Assembly: GCA_002869925.2 (NCBI GenBank)
Contig: NEWT02000033.1
Location: forward strand, 1 to 37,333
DNA: 37,333 nt
Reading direction: 5' to 3'
Source of the DNA: Nitrospira sp. CG24A
GTDB taxonomy: Bacteria > Nitrospirota > Nitrospiria > Nitrospirales > Nitrospiraceae
Shown here: one piece after another, positions 30,204 through 37,333 of the stretch
How positions within the stretch are numbered: the stretch's first letter is position 1
Layout of the letters: each line of letters opens with the position of its first letter
Translations under genes and position numbers: made by a program
Notes under the pieces: generated by a model
Told to the model about the DNA's origin: nothing
The model's database searches: none
What the model saw: the letters and a program-made list of their open reading frames with translations, nothing else

Positions 30204-30575
30204 CTAAAACACACGGCGGCCGAGGGTCAGAATGGCTTCATCCACCCCTTCAACGGGAATGAACTGGTTACCGATACCGATCACCACCACTCGAGTGCCC
30301 AACACCGTAGTTTCAAACCGACTGAGGGCGCCCCAATTCTGCCGCGTGGTGTGAGGACGCACCATACTATCGAGCAATTCCTGACTATGTCTGCGAAAAA
30401 TACTTCTAACCACCGCGCCTTCCCGTTGGGATGTGGACTGATCCATTCGATCTATGGCCTTGGTGAGCTCGGCTTGTACGAAACCCAGATATTGGTCCGT
30501 AGTGGGATTCGTTAGTGCCAGCACGACACTCACAGCCAATACCGCCACAAGCAGGCTTAAACGCAGGATGCTCAT
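30204..30575 (-). CDS. DUF4359-like membrane-anchored protein
   Basis: From ATG 30575 it has 123 residues. A hydrophobic N-terminal helix (LRLSLLVAVLAVSVVLALTN) is followed by NPTTDQYLGFVQAEL, the pattern I associate with DUF4359 proteins. The C-terminal half is a small alpha/beta domain (TRVVVIGIGNQFIPV). It is probably a periplasmic protein with an uncleaved anchor. Function is unknown. An upstream ATG at 30608 adds 11 polar residues. It is upstream of nrdJ on the same strand, but the nrdJ promoter lies between them. Confidence 0.65.
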   Translation of the reverse strand: MSILRLSLLVAVLAVSVVLALTNPTTDQYLGFVQAELTKAIDRMDQSTSQREGAVVRSIFRRHSQELLDSMVRPHTTRQNWGALSRFETTVLGTRVVVIGIGNQFIPVEGVDEAILTLGRRVF

Positions 30576-30735
30576 ACAGACTCTTTGCTGTAACTGAACC
30601 GATGGCACAACAGATTCGATAGACGGAGGTGCAACAGGTCCCCTTTGACAAACAACAGCCGGATGACTAGCCTACGGACTTGAAGTGTGTGGCAGCCACC
30701 ATGCTGCTCCCGTTGCTTGTACCTGGAGGATTACC

Positions 30736-31041
30736 ATGTTTGTCTGGAGCAAACGCCTTGTCGGGGCCTTATTAGGGGTTTTTGTGGTCATGTTCGGGAT
30801 CTATCTCTTTAAGACCGCGCCGGACAACACAAGCGACCTCACAACCTATACAACCGGTTGGATAACCCTCAACTATATCGGCTTGATTGTGTGGGTATTT
30901 GTTTGGATGATCGATCAAGCCCGCATGCGTGGGAAGAATTTCTGGCTGTGGCTTGTCCCCTTCGTCCTAGCCCCCCTTCCAACATTAATGCTGTTCGTCT
31001 TGTTCCTCCAGCGACGCATACAGCCGTCAAAGGTCGGCTGA
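30736..31041 (+). CDS. Small integral membrane protein
   Basis: From ATG 30736, with GGAGG six bases upstream, it has 101 residues and three predicted membrane helices (about 8-25, 44-61 and 72-92), ending in a basic tail RRIQPSKVG. No family is recognised. Its 3' end overlaps the end of the convergent AmpG-like gene by 15 bases. It stands alone on its strand. Confidence 0.7.
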   Translation: MFVWSKRLVGALLGVFVVMFGIYLFKTAPDNTSDLTTYTTGWITLNYIGLIVWVFVWMIDQARMRGKNFWLWLVPFVLAPLPTLMLFVLFLQRRIQPSKVG

Positions 31042-32295
31042 ACCGGCTACGCCTAGCGCGTCGCGACCCACCTCTCGATGCAACTGCGTTCGAAGCACCC
31101 ATACCAACCAGATCCCTGGTAACGCGACCAGAAACGACCAGAAGAAAAACTGCGCCCAGCCGACCATTTCGACCAACTCGGCCGACGGACGGCCTGAGAA
31201 GACTCGCCCGAGCGCTTCCAGGGAAGAGAGTAATGCGAACTGAGTTGCAGTATAACGATGGTCACATAACGACATAATGAGTGCGACAAATGCGACCGTA
31301 CCCATACCACCCGTCACATTCTCGACAAGAATCGAAGTCGTGAGCGCCATGTAACTCTTACCCATCCAGGCAAGCCACATAAATCCCAGGTTCGAAACCG
31401 CTTGGAGCAGACCAAAAAGCAGGAGTGATCGAACCATTCCGAGCTTGGCCATGGCGACACCTCCGGCCAATGCGCCAATAAGTGTGGCTCCGATACCAAG
31501 GCCCTTCACATACCCGACCTCGCTGACGGAGAAACCCATCCCTCCAATAAGAAATGCCGTTTGAAGCGAAGCCGCAACGGCATCTCCGACTTTATACAGG
31601 ACAATCAAGGCAAGAAGCCCGATCACCCCTGGACGGGTAAAGAATTCTTTCAGCGGTCCTCCAATCGCTTCGGCCAAACTCGCCGGAGCCGCACCCGGCT
31701 CCGACGGTTCCGGACTGACAAGGATGGTGACAACCCCTGCCGCCATAAGCGCCGCGAGCAGCAAATAGGTGTTTTGCCAGCCAATATAATCGGCTAATAA
31801 GAGAGCACCGGCACTCGCAATCAACAGAGCACATCGATAGCCGTTCACCCACACCGCTGCGCCGAATCCCCGTTCAGGACGTAAGAGCACATCGGTCCGA
31901 TAGGCATCGAACACGATGTCGAGTGAAGCAGAGAGAAAGGCCACCACAAGGGCTAGTATCCCGAGTATTTCCGGGCGCTGGCCAGGCCCGGTCATCGCCA
32001 TGGCCGCCAAACCGAGCGCGACGCTCATCTGCGTCACCAGCATCCATCCGCGCCGCCGCCCCAGCCAGGGAGGGACCAGACGATCCATCAATGGGGCCCA
32101 CAAGAATTTCAATGTGTATGGGAGGCCCACAAGCGTAAAAATGCCAATGGTCTTGAGGTCGAGTCCTGCAACCGTCAGCCAGGCCTGCAGAGTCCCGGAT
32201 GTCAGCGCCAGCGGCAGCCCGGATGCAAACCCCAGGGGCAACATGATGGCGATCCGCCGGTTCCCAAGGATCTGAATGATCGAGCCTGTGTTCAT
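31027..32295 (-). CDS. ampG: AmpG-like MFS permease
   Basis: The 422-residue, roughly 12-helix MFS protein begins IMLPLGFASGLPLALTSGTLQAWLTVAGLDLKTIG in sense, close to the N-terminus of AmpG, which imports anhydromuropeptides for peptidoglycan recycling. FLWAPLMDRLVPPWLGRRRGW is also AmpG-like, as is ILVENVTGGMGTVAFVALIMSLC near helices 9-10. Substrate is inferred from family only. Repeat R5 starts ten bases upstream of the ATG, so its promoter must lie in or beyond that repeat. Confidence 0.82.
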   Translation of the reverse strand: MNTGSIIQILGNRRIAIMLPLGFASGLPLALTSGTLQAWLTVAGLDLKTIGIFTLVGLPYTLKFLWAPLMDRLVPPWLGRRRGWMLVTQMSVALGLAAMAMTGPGQRPEILGILALVVAFLSASLDIVFDAYRTDVLLRPERGFGAAVWVNGYRCALLIASAGALLLADYIGWQNTYLLLAALMAAGVVTILVSPEPSEPGAAPASLAEAIGGPLKEFFTRPGVIGLLALIVLYKVGDAVAASLQTAFLIGGMGFSVSEVGYVKGLGIGATLIGALAGGVAMAKLGMVRSLLLFGLLQAVSNLGFMWLAWMGKSYMALTTSILVENVTGGMGTVAFVALIMSLCDHRYTATQFALLSSLEALGRVFSGRPSAELVEMVGWAQFFFWSFLVALPGIWLVWVLRTQLHREVGRDALGVAGSADL

Positions 32296-32305
32296 CGAGC
32301 CGTAT

Positions 32306-32612
32306 TAGCAGGTTGCGGAAAACTCGGTTTATTCATAAACCGTAAATGGAATCATGCATGTGCGCTGGTAGAAAAATGTCTCAGGATGCTCAAAATGGCC
32401 ACGGTTCTCCCCCGCCCAGCCCCAGCGCGCCAAGACGCGCCGTTCCGCGGGCAAGGCCGCAACGAGCGAGGAGGCGAGGAGGTACCATCCGCACTTTGTG
32501 TGGCCGTTCGCCCGTAGAATGGATCTTGGCGAACGGAAAATACCCTCCAGTGCTTCCGAGCCTCTGAGCGAAGCGAGAACGACGCTGGCGGACTTTTTCA
32601 GCATCCTGTTAG
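32306..32612 (+). repeat. Composite intergenic repeat, copy R5
   Basis: Left end TAGCAGGTTGCGGAAAACTC, inner module CAGGATGCTCAAAATGGCC at about 32383, and right end CTGGCGGACTTTTTCAGCAT then CCTGTTAG. Compared with R4 it carries about 50 bp of extra GC-rich sequence between the inner GGCC and GCAAGGCCGCAACGAGCGAG, and a longer central part. Confidence 0.82.
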
Positions 32613-32704
32613 TACGCATGAGGGAGCAGCATACCATCGGAATAGAGGGGCAGTGCAGACATTCTCGAAATCAGATCGATCGTGAAGGAAAGGAAGAACG
32701 AGTC

Positions 32705-32910
32705 TAGCAAGCTGAAGGAAAACCATTTTTGCATGTTAGAAATTCAACGGTCGGCACATCTAGGGCAACAGGAGAACATCGAGCAGGATGCTCAAAAAGG
32801 CCGCCCAGCAAGGCCGCAGCGAGTGAAGAACCGAGGCGTACCCTTGGGGTACGTTGAGGGTCTGAACGATGCGAGTACGATGCTGGCGGTTTTTTTCAGC
32901 ATCCTGCTAA
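32705..32910 (+). repeat. Composite intergenic repeat, copy R6
   Basis: Left end TAGCAAGCTGAAGGAAAACC, inner module GCAGGATGCTCAAAAAGGCC at about 32784, central hairpin GTACCCTTGGGGTAC, and right end CTGGCGGTTTTTTTCAGCAT then CCTGCTAA. It is the second of two tandem copies in the same orientation. Confidence 0.82.
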
Positions 32911-32946
32911 GAGGCTTCAAAACTACCCCGCCACGCGCATCGCGTC

Positions 32947-33354
32947 TCAGCAGGGTTGTCCATTAAAGGTACAGGGTTTATAGCGCAAAATATCGAACTC
33001 GATGTGTTCTTGGTAGACCCGTTCGTTGCCGTTCACACCATCCTGCTCCGGATCGTTATACATGGTGTGGTTCCACCAGTAAAACAAGGGAAAGTCCTCC
33101 GTTCGGTAGACAGGATTGCCGTAGCTGCTGCGAGAATAGTCTTCGACTAAACGGCCGGTCACGTAGTCAACTTGGCCATTACCTTTGAGTGAATACAACA
33201 TTAAGAACAACCGTGCCTCGTGATCGTAGAGTTCATCGATTCTCGTCGCGAGATCAGGTTCGAGCGGAAGCACCTCCTTCGTCCACCCGCCGGACACAGG
33301 GAGGAGGAGAAGAGAAACCAGGAAAATGGACGCCCCCAACTGCGATGGTGTCAC
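32947..33354 (-). CDS. Secreted hypothetical protein
   Basis: The 135-residue protein starts with GTG at 33354. It has a clear signal peptide (LGASIFLVSLLLLPVSGGW) and a mature part rich in aromatic and acidic residues (DLATRIDELYDHEARLFLML, FPLFYWWNHTMYNDPEQDG). Two Cys near the end may form a disulfide. No family is recognised. No strong Shine-Dalgarno is visible. It lies between repeat R6 and the GH19 gene. Confidence 0.65.
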   Translation of the reverse strand: MTPSQLGASIFLVSLLLLPVSGGWTKEVLPLEPDLATRIDELYDHEARLFLMLYSLKGNGQVDYVTGRLVEDYSRSSYGNPVYRTEDFPLFYWWNHTMYNDPEQDGVNGNERVYQEHIEFDILRYKPCTFNGQPC

Positions 33355-33524
33355 AAAAGTATCTCACATATGGGGTGGGTAGGCCGACGAACTCTACCAT
33401 GGCCTTCCAAGGCCTTCAACCCAAGGCAGTACGCGATATGAAGAGTAGAAATTTAGAATGTGATCGAACAGATGGCGTCAGAAGCAACCCGCAGGTTCTG
33501 CCACGAAGAGGTATTCCTCCTGCC

Positions 33525-34274
33525 TCACAGTTTTCTACGAGAGGCCCGAGCCGACTTGGCCTTCGAAGCGGATGATGTCTTCCGTGACTTGCGAGCCGAG
33601 CGGGTGGAGTTCCGCTTGATGGAGGGGGTACGTTTCTTCGCACGCTTGCGCGCTAACGCTCTGCCACGCACCAGCCTTGGCGCGGCCGGTTCGGTCAATA
33701 CACGTTGGGCAATCGAGTAGAACTTCTTCCGCTCATCCAGTCCTCGGTTGCCACCGTTGACCCTGTAGCTGATGTACTCCACGGGCGAGAGGTCAAGCAC
33801 GGCTCCCTTGTGCTTTTTCTTCAGGACATCCGAGTCGGCGTGGTTTGCAATGTCGTTCAGGCCGCGCGTCTTCCAATACTCGCAGGCACTCCAGACTGCG
33901 TACTCCGGTTGCTCAAGCAATTCCGGGTTGTCGACAAACATATCCCGGCGGCCCTTCTTGATACCCAACTCTAAATAATTGGCCCTGCCGGTGGTTTGGA
34001 AGATCCCACGGCCTTTGAAGCGCACGCCGTCACCCGGTTGGGTGTTGCCCAAATCTTGGCGACCCTCGTAGGCATTTCCAGATGCGTACTCGCGGAGCGT
34101 CTTGAAGTGATCGGTCTCGTGGCACGCCTGGGCTAGGAAGTGGCAGTATTCCTGCGGCAAGTCGATCTCATACAGCGGACAGAGGCGATTGAGCCATTCG
34201 GCCAAGGCTGGCATGAGCGGGGTGGTCCGGCCAGCAATGGCCGCGAGGTGCTCGACAGTGATCGTGAGCGACAT
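33525..34274 (-). CDS. GH19-family lysozyme/chitinase-like enzyme with basic tail
   Basis: The 249-residue protein has a GH19 catalytic domain over about residues 1-190. The proposed catalytic acid is Glu53 in AQACHETDHFKTL, with Glu62 in LREYASGNAYEGR as the likely second acid. FKGRGIFQTTGRANYLELG and WKTRGLNDIANH are typical of phage-type endolysin GH19 proteins, so peptidoglycan is a likely substrate. Residues about 195-249 form a Lys/Arg/Ser/Ala-rich tail (KRAKKRTPSIKRNSTRSARK in part) that resembles histone H1. No signal peptide is seen. GGGGAGGAG precedes the ATG. Confidence 0.85.
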   Translation of the reverse strand: MSLTITVEHLAAIAGRTTPLMPALAEWLNRLCPLYEIDLPQEYCHFLAQACHETDHFKTLREYASGNAYEGRQDLGNTQPGDGVRFKGRGIFQTTGRANYLELGIKKGRRDMFVDNPELLEQPEYAVWSACEYWKTRGLNDIANHADSDVLKKKHKGAVLDLSPVEYISYRVNGGNRGLDERKKFYSIAQRVLTEPAAPRLVRGRALARKRAKKRTPSIKRNSTRSARKSRKTSSASKAKSARASRRKL

Positions 34275-34363
34275 GGAGCTCCTCCCCAGAGGCCTAACCA
34301 GTCGGTAGGCAGTGACAACCTATGCTGTTTCTTCCAGTTGTTCAAGACCGCTTCACGCCTAGC

Positions 34364-34555
34364 CTCATTGTTCATGACGGTTCGTCGCGAAATCGCTGAG
34401 CCGCGTCGTGAGACCTGCGCGCGGAGCCGTGAGGGCCCGACGCGTACTCGTGCAGTAAGTTGAGAGTCCGAGGGGCGAGCCCGCAGGCCGAAGGCCCGTC
34501 GCAACAGCGGATCGGCGATTGAAGCAAAAGCGTTCATGAATAATGCAGGTTGGGA
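34364..34555. repeat. Diverged second copy of the inverted-arm element (E2)
   Basis: It begins CATTGTTCATGACGGTTCGT and ends GCGTTCATGAATAATGCAGG, imperfect inverted arms corresponding to those of E1. The interior shares ACTCGTGCAGTA and a GTTGAGAGTC-type segment with E1. Confidence 0.75.
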
Positions 34556-34605
34556 CAGAGCGTTTCGATCCAGTCAATCATCAGCCCACTCAAATTCCCA
34601 AAGAC

Positions 34606-34755
34606 ATGAAGATTCCCATCAGCACGAGCATAGACAATCGAGAGTTGTCGCTAGACCAGGTGTGCGTCAAGCTGAGCTCAATGCTCTGTCGCTCAAATGA
34701 TGACAGCGTCGCTCAAAGTTTGTGCCGTAGCATGGCCCAAATCTTATTGAAGTGA
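34606..34755 (+). CDS. Possible small protein of 49 residues
   Basis: The frame from ATG 34606 encodes a helical-looking peptide (LSLDQVCVKLSSMLCRSNDD, then VAQSLCRSMAQILLK). No Shine-Dalgarno, family or partner supports it. The frame is open from 34543, in element E2. Confidence 0.2.
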   Translation: MKIPISTSIDNRELSLDQVCVKLSSMLCRSNDDSVAQSLCRSMAQILLK

Positions 34756-34849
34756 TGTGAACATGTACGCACTACGTGCAAATGTCCGATGTCGCCCCAA
34801 ACCGGTCGATCACCGAATTGAAAAGTAGCCATTCAACGCCTGCGTGTTG

Positions 34850-35286
34850 CGGGAGGGAGGTGCTTCGTTCGTTGGAATGCGTTGGTCACGTTGCGGCACA
34901 CAGAGGGTCGTCCTCAGCGAGGAGGCCCGTGAGTGCCAGCAAATCCGCGACATAGCCGTGGTCCTTCAACAGACCAGCCCGGCAGAAGCGTCAGCCGGTG
35001 TGGCGCTCATCCGAGGAGGTGCTCAACGTGTGGCACGCCTCTACGGGTTCGCACCACCATCGGATCTCGTGAAACCCACGCGGCGACCGAGTGAGGCTAG
35101 GCAGGTGGCGCTCTATGGGTTACGCTGGTGGGCCGGGGAAGGGTTGAGCGCGATTGCGCGTCGGATGGGGGTGAGCGCGACAGTGCGGTGAGTCGGCGGG
35201 GCACGGTGGTGGCACAGCGGCTCAGGGAGGACGCACAGTTTCGGAGCCGTGTCGAGCGAGTGACACATGTCACACTCAAGACTTGA
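34850..35286 (+). pseudogene. Frameshifted relic of a REP-associated transposase C-terminus
   Basis: One frame gives ARLYGFAPPSDLVKPTRRPS, EARQVALYGLRWWAGEGLSA and IARRMGVS, then hits TGA at 35189. A shift near 35180 continues AVSRRGTVVAQRLREDAQFRS and RVERV to a stop at 35284. Together these resemble the DnaA-C-like helix-turn-helix that some REP-associated tyrosine transposases carry at their C-terminus. The catalytic N-terminal HUH domain is absent. I am moderately sure of the HTH resemblance and less sure of the parent family. Confidence 0.5.
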
Positions 35287-35361
35287 CTCCTGATCGTCAC
35301 TCTTGCTTTCAGCACATAACAGCGCTATTAATTGAGGCTCATCAATCTTAACAGGTGAACT

Positions 35362-35724
35362 ATGAAGCGGCCGAAAATGGCAAAGAGCCACAAGCGCGAA
35401 CCCGGCTCATCTCCGAATGTTCGTTTTGAGGGCACGGTCCATGCTACTCGTAGCATCAAAGGGAAGGACTGGGCAAACTCTCTCGACGTAGATCGCGTTC
35501 CCGATTCGAAAGGCAGGATCAAGGCAATACTGTCAATTGATGACTGTGTGCGGCTACTGGAGGAGGGCTTTGAATTAAGGCTTCATCGTGCGCAAAAGAT
35601 AGGTCCCCTTGATCGATCATTAATCGTCACGGACAAGGCCTTTAAGAAGTGGATCGATGGACAACTGTCCGGCATGAAGGATAAGCCGATGCCGGAGCCA
35701 TTCGCTGAGACAAGAGATACGTAA
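35362..35724 (+). CDS. Hypothetical protein coupled to M14 peptidase
   Basis: The 120-residue protein is not recognised. It starts with a basic stretch (MKRPKMAKSHKREPGSS), followed by RFEGTVHATRSIKGKDWAN, GRIKAILSIDDCVRLLEEGF and a C-terminal Pro/Glu-rich end. There is no signal peptide. CAGGTGAAC stands before the ATG. Its TAA overlaps the ATG of the carboxypeptidase gene (TAATG), so translation is coupled and the two proteins probably work together, for example as chaperone, inhibitor or cargo partner. That role is inference. Confidence 0.7.
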   Translation: MKRPKMAKSHKREPGSSPNVRFEGTVHATRSIKGKDWANSLDVDRVPDSKGRIKAILSIDDCVRLLEEGFELRLHRAQKIGPLDRSLIVTDKAFKKWIDGQLSGMKDKPMPEPFAETRDT

Positions 35725-37202
35725 TGTACAGAACAGTTTCACAGCTTGATTCGGTGATGGGAATTCTCGCGGCATTCTTCCCCGATCTATGTTCGCGGGT
35801 GGAATTACCGAATCGGTCGATTCAAGGGCGTCCGATCTACGCTTTGCGGATGAGAGCAGGCGGTGGTGGCGCCCGTCGCGGCGTTTTGCTTGTCGGCGGT
35901 ATGCACGCCCGCGAGCTGATGAATCCGGATGCGATCGTCGAGCTGATGCTCGACCTGGCCCTTTCATATCTGAACGAGACGGGTCGCTCGTATGGCGGCG
36001 CATCGTGGTCGGCCCTGGATGTTAAGATAATGCTCGAGACACTCGATATCTGGATACTGCCGTGCGCAAATCCGGACGGGCGAGAGTTTGTCATGCAGCA
36101 GGTAGGCGGTGACCGAATGTGGCGTCAGAACCGCCGCGACAATCCCGGCACGCCCTGCGATGGCGTCGATCTTAACCGCAATTCTGATTTCGTCTGGGGC
36201 GTGACGGGCCCCGCGACTAGTTGCAATCCCTGTTCGAGCACCCGGAGTTATCTCGGACCCACGCCGTTTTCTGAACCGGAATCAAAGAATATCGAATATC
36301 TCTGCGACACGCATAACATAAAGGTGTTTGCCGACGTTCACTCATTCAGCGAATTCGTGCTGTATCCTTGGGGACACGCCCCGACCCAAACCACCGATTC
36401 GACTAAAGTTTTTACAGGCCTCGCGACTGGCACCTGTGCGCCGCTCACTCCCGCTGGCTACAAGGAGTATATGACGCCGCGTGATTTTTCACGGTATCGC
36501 ACGGTTTCGCAGCGCGTCGCCGATAGGATTCGCCAGGTTCGCGGACGTAATTACGTGTTGAAGTCTGTCTTCGAAGTGTATAACGGCACAACGACCGGCT
36601 CGTGTTCCGACTATGTGTACAGCCGACACATAGCAAATGCGTCAAGAAACAAGACCTACGGATTTGCCTTCGAAACCGGCCCCAATACCGGCAACGACGT
36701 GCTTTCCTTTCAGCCCACCGATCCGGAGCCGATCAAGCGCGACGCCAAAGCCGGCTTGCTCGCTCTTATCCAACAATCAATTTGTGCCATCGACTTTATC
36801 GGTACTTCGTTGTTTGGCTTATCCGTCGAGTCTATCCGTACTATTCGCGATCGCATGCTCGCGAACACGGAAGCGGGCCGTGGCTGGATCAACCTCTTCG
36901 AGAGAGTGCAGTTCCCGCTTTTGGGAATCGTGCTTTCGGACAGAACACTCACGAAGGAAGCTGCGACACTCGTCCGTCGTGTCAAAACCCTCACCACTCA
37001 GCATAAGAAGGCGATCGTCAGTAAAGAAGATGTCGACCGCGGCATCGCGTTTCTCGATGAACTTGCCAAGCGAACCACGGACAAGAAAGTAAAAATCGAT
37101 CTATCGACGGTACGCCGTTTTCTCAAAGGCGCCGGCGGTCAGGACGTTGAGAAGGTCATCGCTAAACTCGGCAAATCCAAACCTGCTCCGAACAAAAAAT
37201 AG
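35724..37202 (+). CDS. M14-family zinc carboxypeptidase
   Basis: The 492-residue protein contains a complete M14 domain over about residues 5-350. Zinc ligands are His61 and Glu64 (GGMHARELMNPD) and His206 (FADVHSFSEFVLYPWG). Arg/Asn substrate contacts are Asn151-Arg152 (GVDLNRNSDF), and the catalytic base is Glu317 (FAFETGPN). NPDGREF and WRQNRRDN are typical of carboxypeptidase A-like M14A members. A 140-residue helical, Lys-rich C-terminal extension follows with no recognised fold. No signal peptide is seen, which is unusual for this subfamily. It is coupled to the preceding small gene. Confidence 0.9.
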   Translation: MYRTVSQLDSVMGILAAFFPDLCSRVELPNRSIQGRPIYALRMRAGGGGARRGVLLVGGMHARELMNPDAIVELMLDLALSYLNETGRSYGGASWSALDVKIMLETLDIWILPCANPDGREFVMQQVGGDRMWRQNRRDNPGTPCDGVDLNRNSDFVWGVTGPATSCNPCSSTRSYLGPTPFSEPESKNIEYLCDTHNIKVFADVHSFSEFVLYPWGHAPTQTTDSTKVFTGLATGTCAPLTPAGYKEYMTPRDFSRYRTVSQRVADRIRQVRGRNYVLKSVFEVYNGTTTGSCSDYVYSRHIANASRNKTYGFAFETGPNTGNDVLSFQPTDPEPIKRDAKAGLLALIQQSICAIDFIGTSLFGLSVESIRTIRDRMLANTEAGRGWINLFERVQFPLLGIVLSDRTLTKEAATLVRRVKTLTTQHKKAIVSKEDVDRGIAFLDELAKRTTDKKVKIDLSTVRRFLKGAGGQDVEKVIAKLGKSKPAPNKK

Positions 37203-37333
37203 TTACTCACGCTTTTCCAGCAATATGCGCGTGACGCGAGCCATCTCGACGAACACATCTTCGTCCGACGTGCGAGTCTTTTTTAGAATCTTGTAACTGT
37301 GGTCGGCGGTGTCGAGCAAGTGAAGCGTTGCCT
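37203..37333 (-). CDS. 3' end of an alpha/beta-hydrolase-like gene, cut by the window edge
   Basis: On the minus strand the last 42 codons read ATLHLLDTADHSYKILKK, RTSDEDVFVEMARVTRILLE and KRE, then TAA at 37203-37205. HLLDTADHSYK is the region of the catalytic His in dienelactone-hydrolase/KANL3-like alpha/beta hydrolases. The start lies beyond the window. It is convergent with the M14 gene, with no gap between the stops. Confidence 0.6.
   Translation of the reverse strand, partial: ATLHLLDTADHSYKILKKTRTSDEDVFVEMARVTRILLEKRE

Larger units (their letters stand above)
32296..32946. other. Gene-free region with two composite repeats
   Basis: Repeats R5 (32306-32612) and R6 (32705-32910) fill most of this 650-bp stretch. 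ORFs in it, such as one on the minus strand from 32637, are peptides read through the repeats and are not credible genes. The remaining 90 bp between the copies show nothing recognisable. Confidence 0.7.
34275..35361. other. Region with repeat E2 and a transposase relic
   Basis: The stretch holds element E2 (34364-34555), a small unsupported ORF and the frameshifted relic at 34850-35286. No intact gene is supported. It may be a scar of past mobile-element activity. Confidence 0.6.

Noticed and set aside
32329-32637. 102-residue minus-strand ORF
   Set aside because: It is a translation of repeat R5; similar peptides (LKKSAS, VLASLR, LASSLAAAL) arise wherever the repeat is read in this frame.

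Overview
The window looks like part of a chromosome of a Nitrospirota bacterium, most likely Nitrospira. The grounds are a GC-moderate genome with a diderm lipoprotein-sorting operon (Lnt, LolC/E, LolD, Pal), a large B12-dependent ribonucleotide reductase, and many copies of a 'GCAGGATGCTGAAAAA'-type intergenic repeat that I associate with Nitrospira genomes. This assignment is inference; there is no rRNA or other marker in the window to prove it.

Layout. 1-660: repeat-filled intergenic DNA. 667-1919 (-): two envelope lipoproteins, a YajG-like one and Pal. 2168-8464 (+): a tight operon lnt-prfB-lysS-lolC/E-lolD, with a programmed +1 frameshift in prfB. 8735-10495 (+): a TraF/PorV-like outer-membrane barrel and a GNA1162-type lipoprotein. 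10496-13480: an accessory patch with a DUF104/VapC toxin-antitoxin pair, a diverged integrase-type transposase, degenerate direct repeats about 2 kb apart, and an orphan ORF. 13509-20870 (-): a LysM lipoprotein gene followed by a complete unfused tryptophan operon in the order trpE-G-D-C-F-B-A. 21090-23129 (+): ligA, convergent with a CNNM/CBS (CorC-like) membrane protein gene at 23290-24579 (-). 24860-29862 (-): rlpA, a double-ACT protein, and nrdJ. 30204-32295: a DUF4359-like protein, a small membrane protein and an AmpG-like permease. 32296-35360: repeats, a secreted hypothetical, a GH19 lysozyme-like enzyme, and a frameshifted relic resembling the C-terminus of a REP-associated transposase. 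35362-37202 (+): a small protein translationally coupled to an M14 zinc carboxypeptidase. The last 131 bases hold the 3' end of an alpha/beta-hydrolase-like gene on the minus strand.

How the genes work together. Much of the window serves the cell envelope: Lnt completes lipoprotein acylation, LolC/E-LolD extracts lipoproteins from the inner membrane, and Pal, RlpA, the LysM protein and AmpG concern peptidoglycan anchoring, cleavage or recycling. The trp genes cover every step from chorismate to tryptophan. nrdJ supplies dNTPs, and its upstream region carries a near-consensus sigma70 promoter bracketed by two NrdR-like boxes 31 bp apart, with two DnaA boxes further upstream.

The most unusual structures are repeats. 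One family (at least four composite copies, one short copy and fragments) has TAGCAG..TGC.GAAAAA-type inverted termini, and its end often supplies the stop codon of the neighbouring gene. A second, roughly 180-bp element has 25-nt perfect inverted arms that encode the stop codons of both convergent genes ligA and the CBS protein gene.
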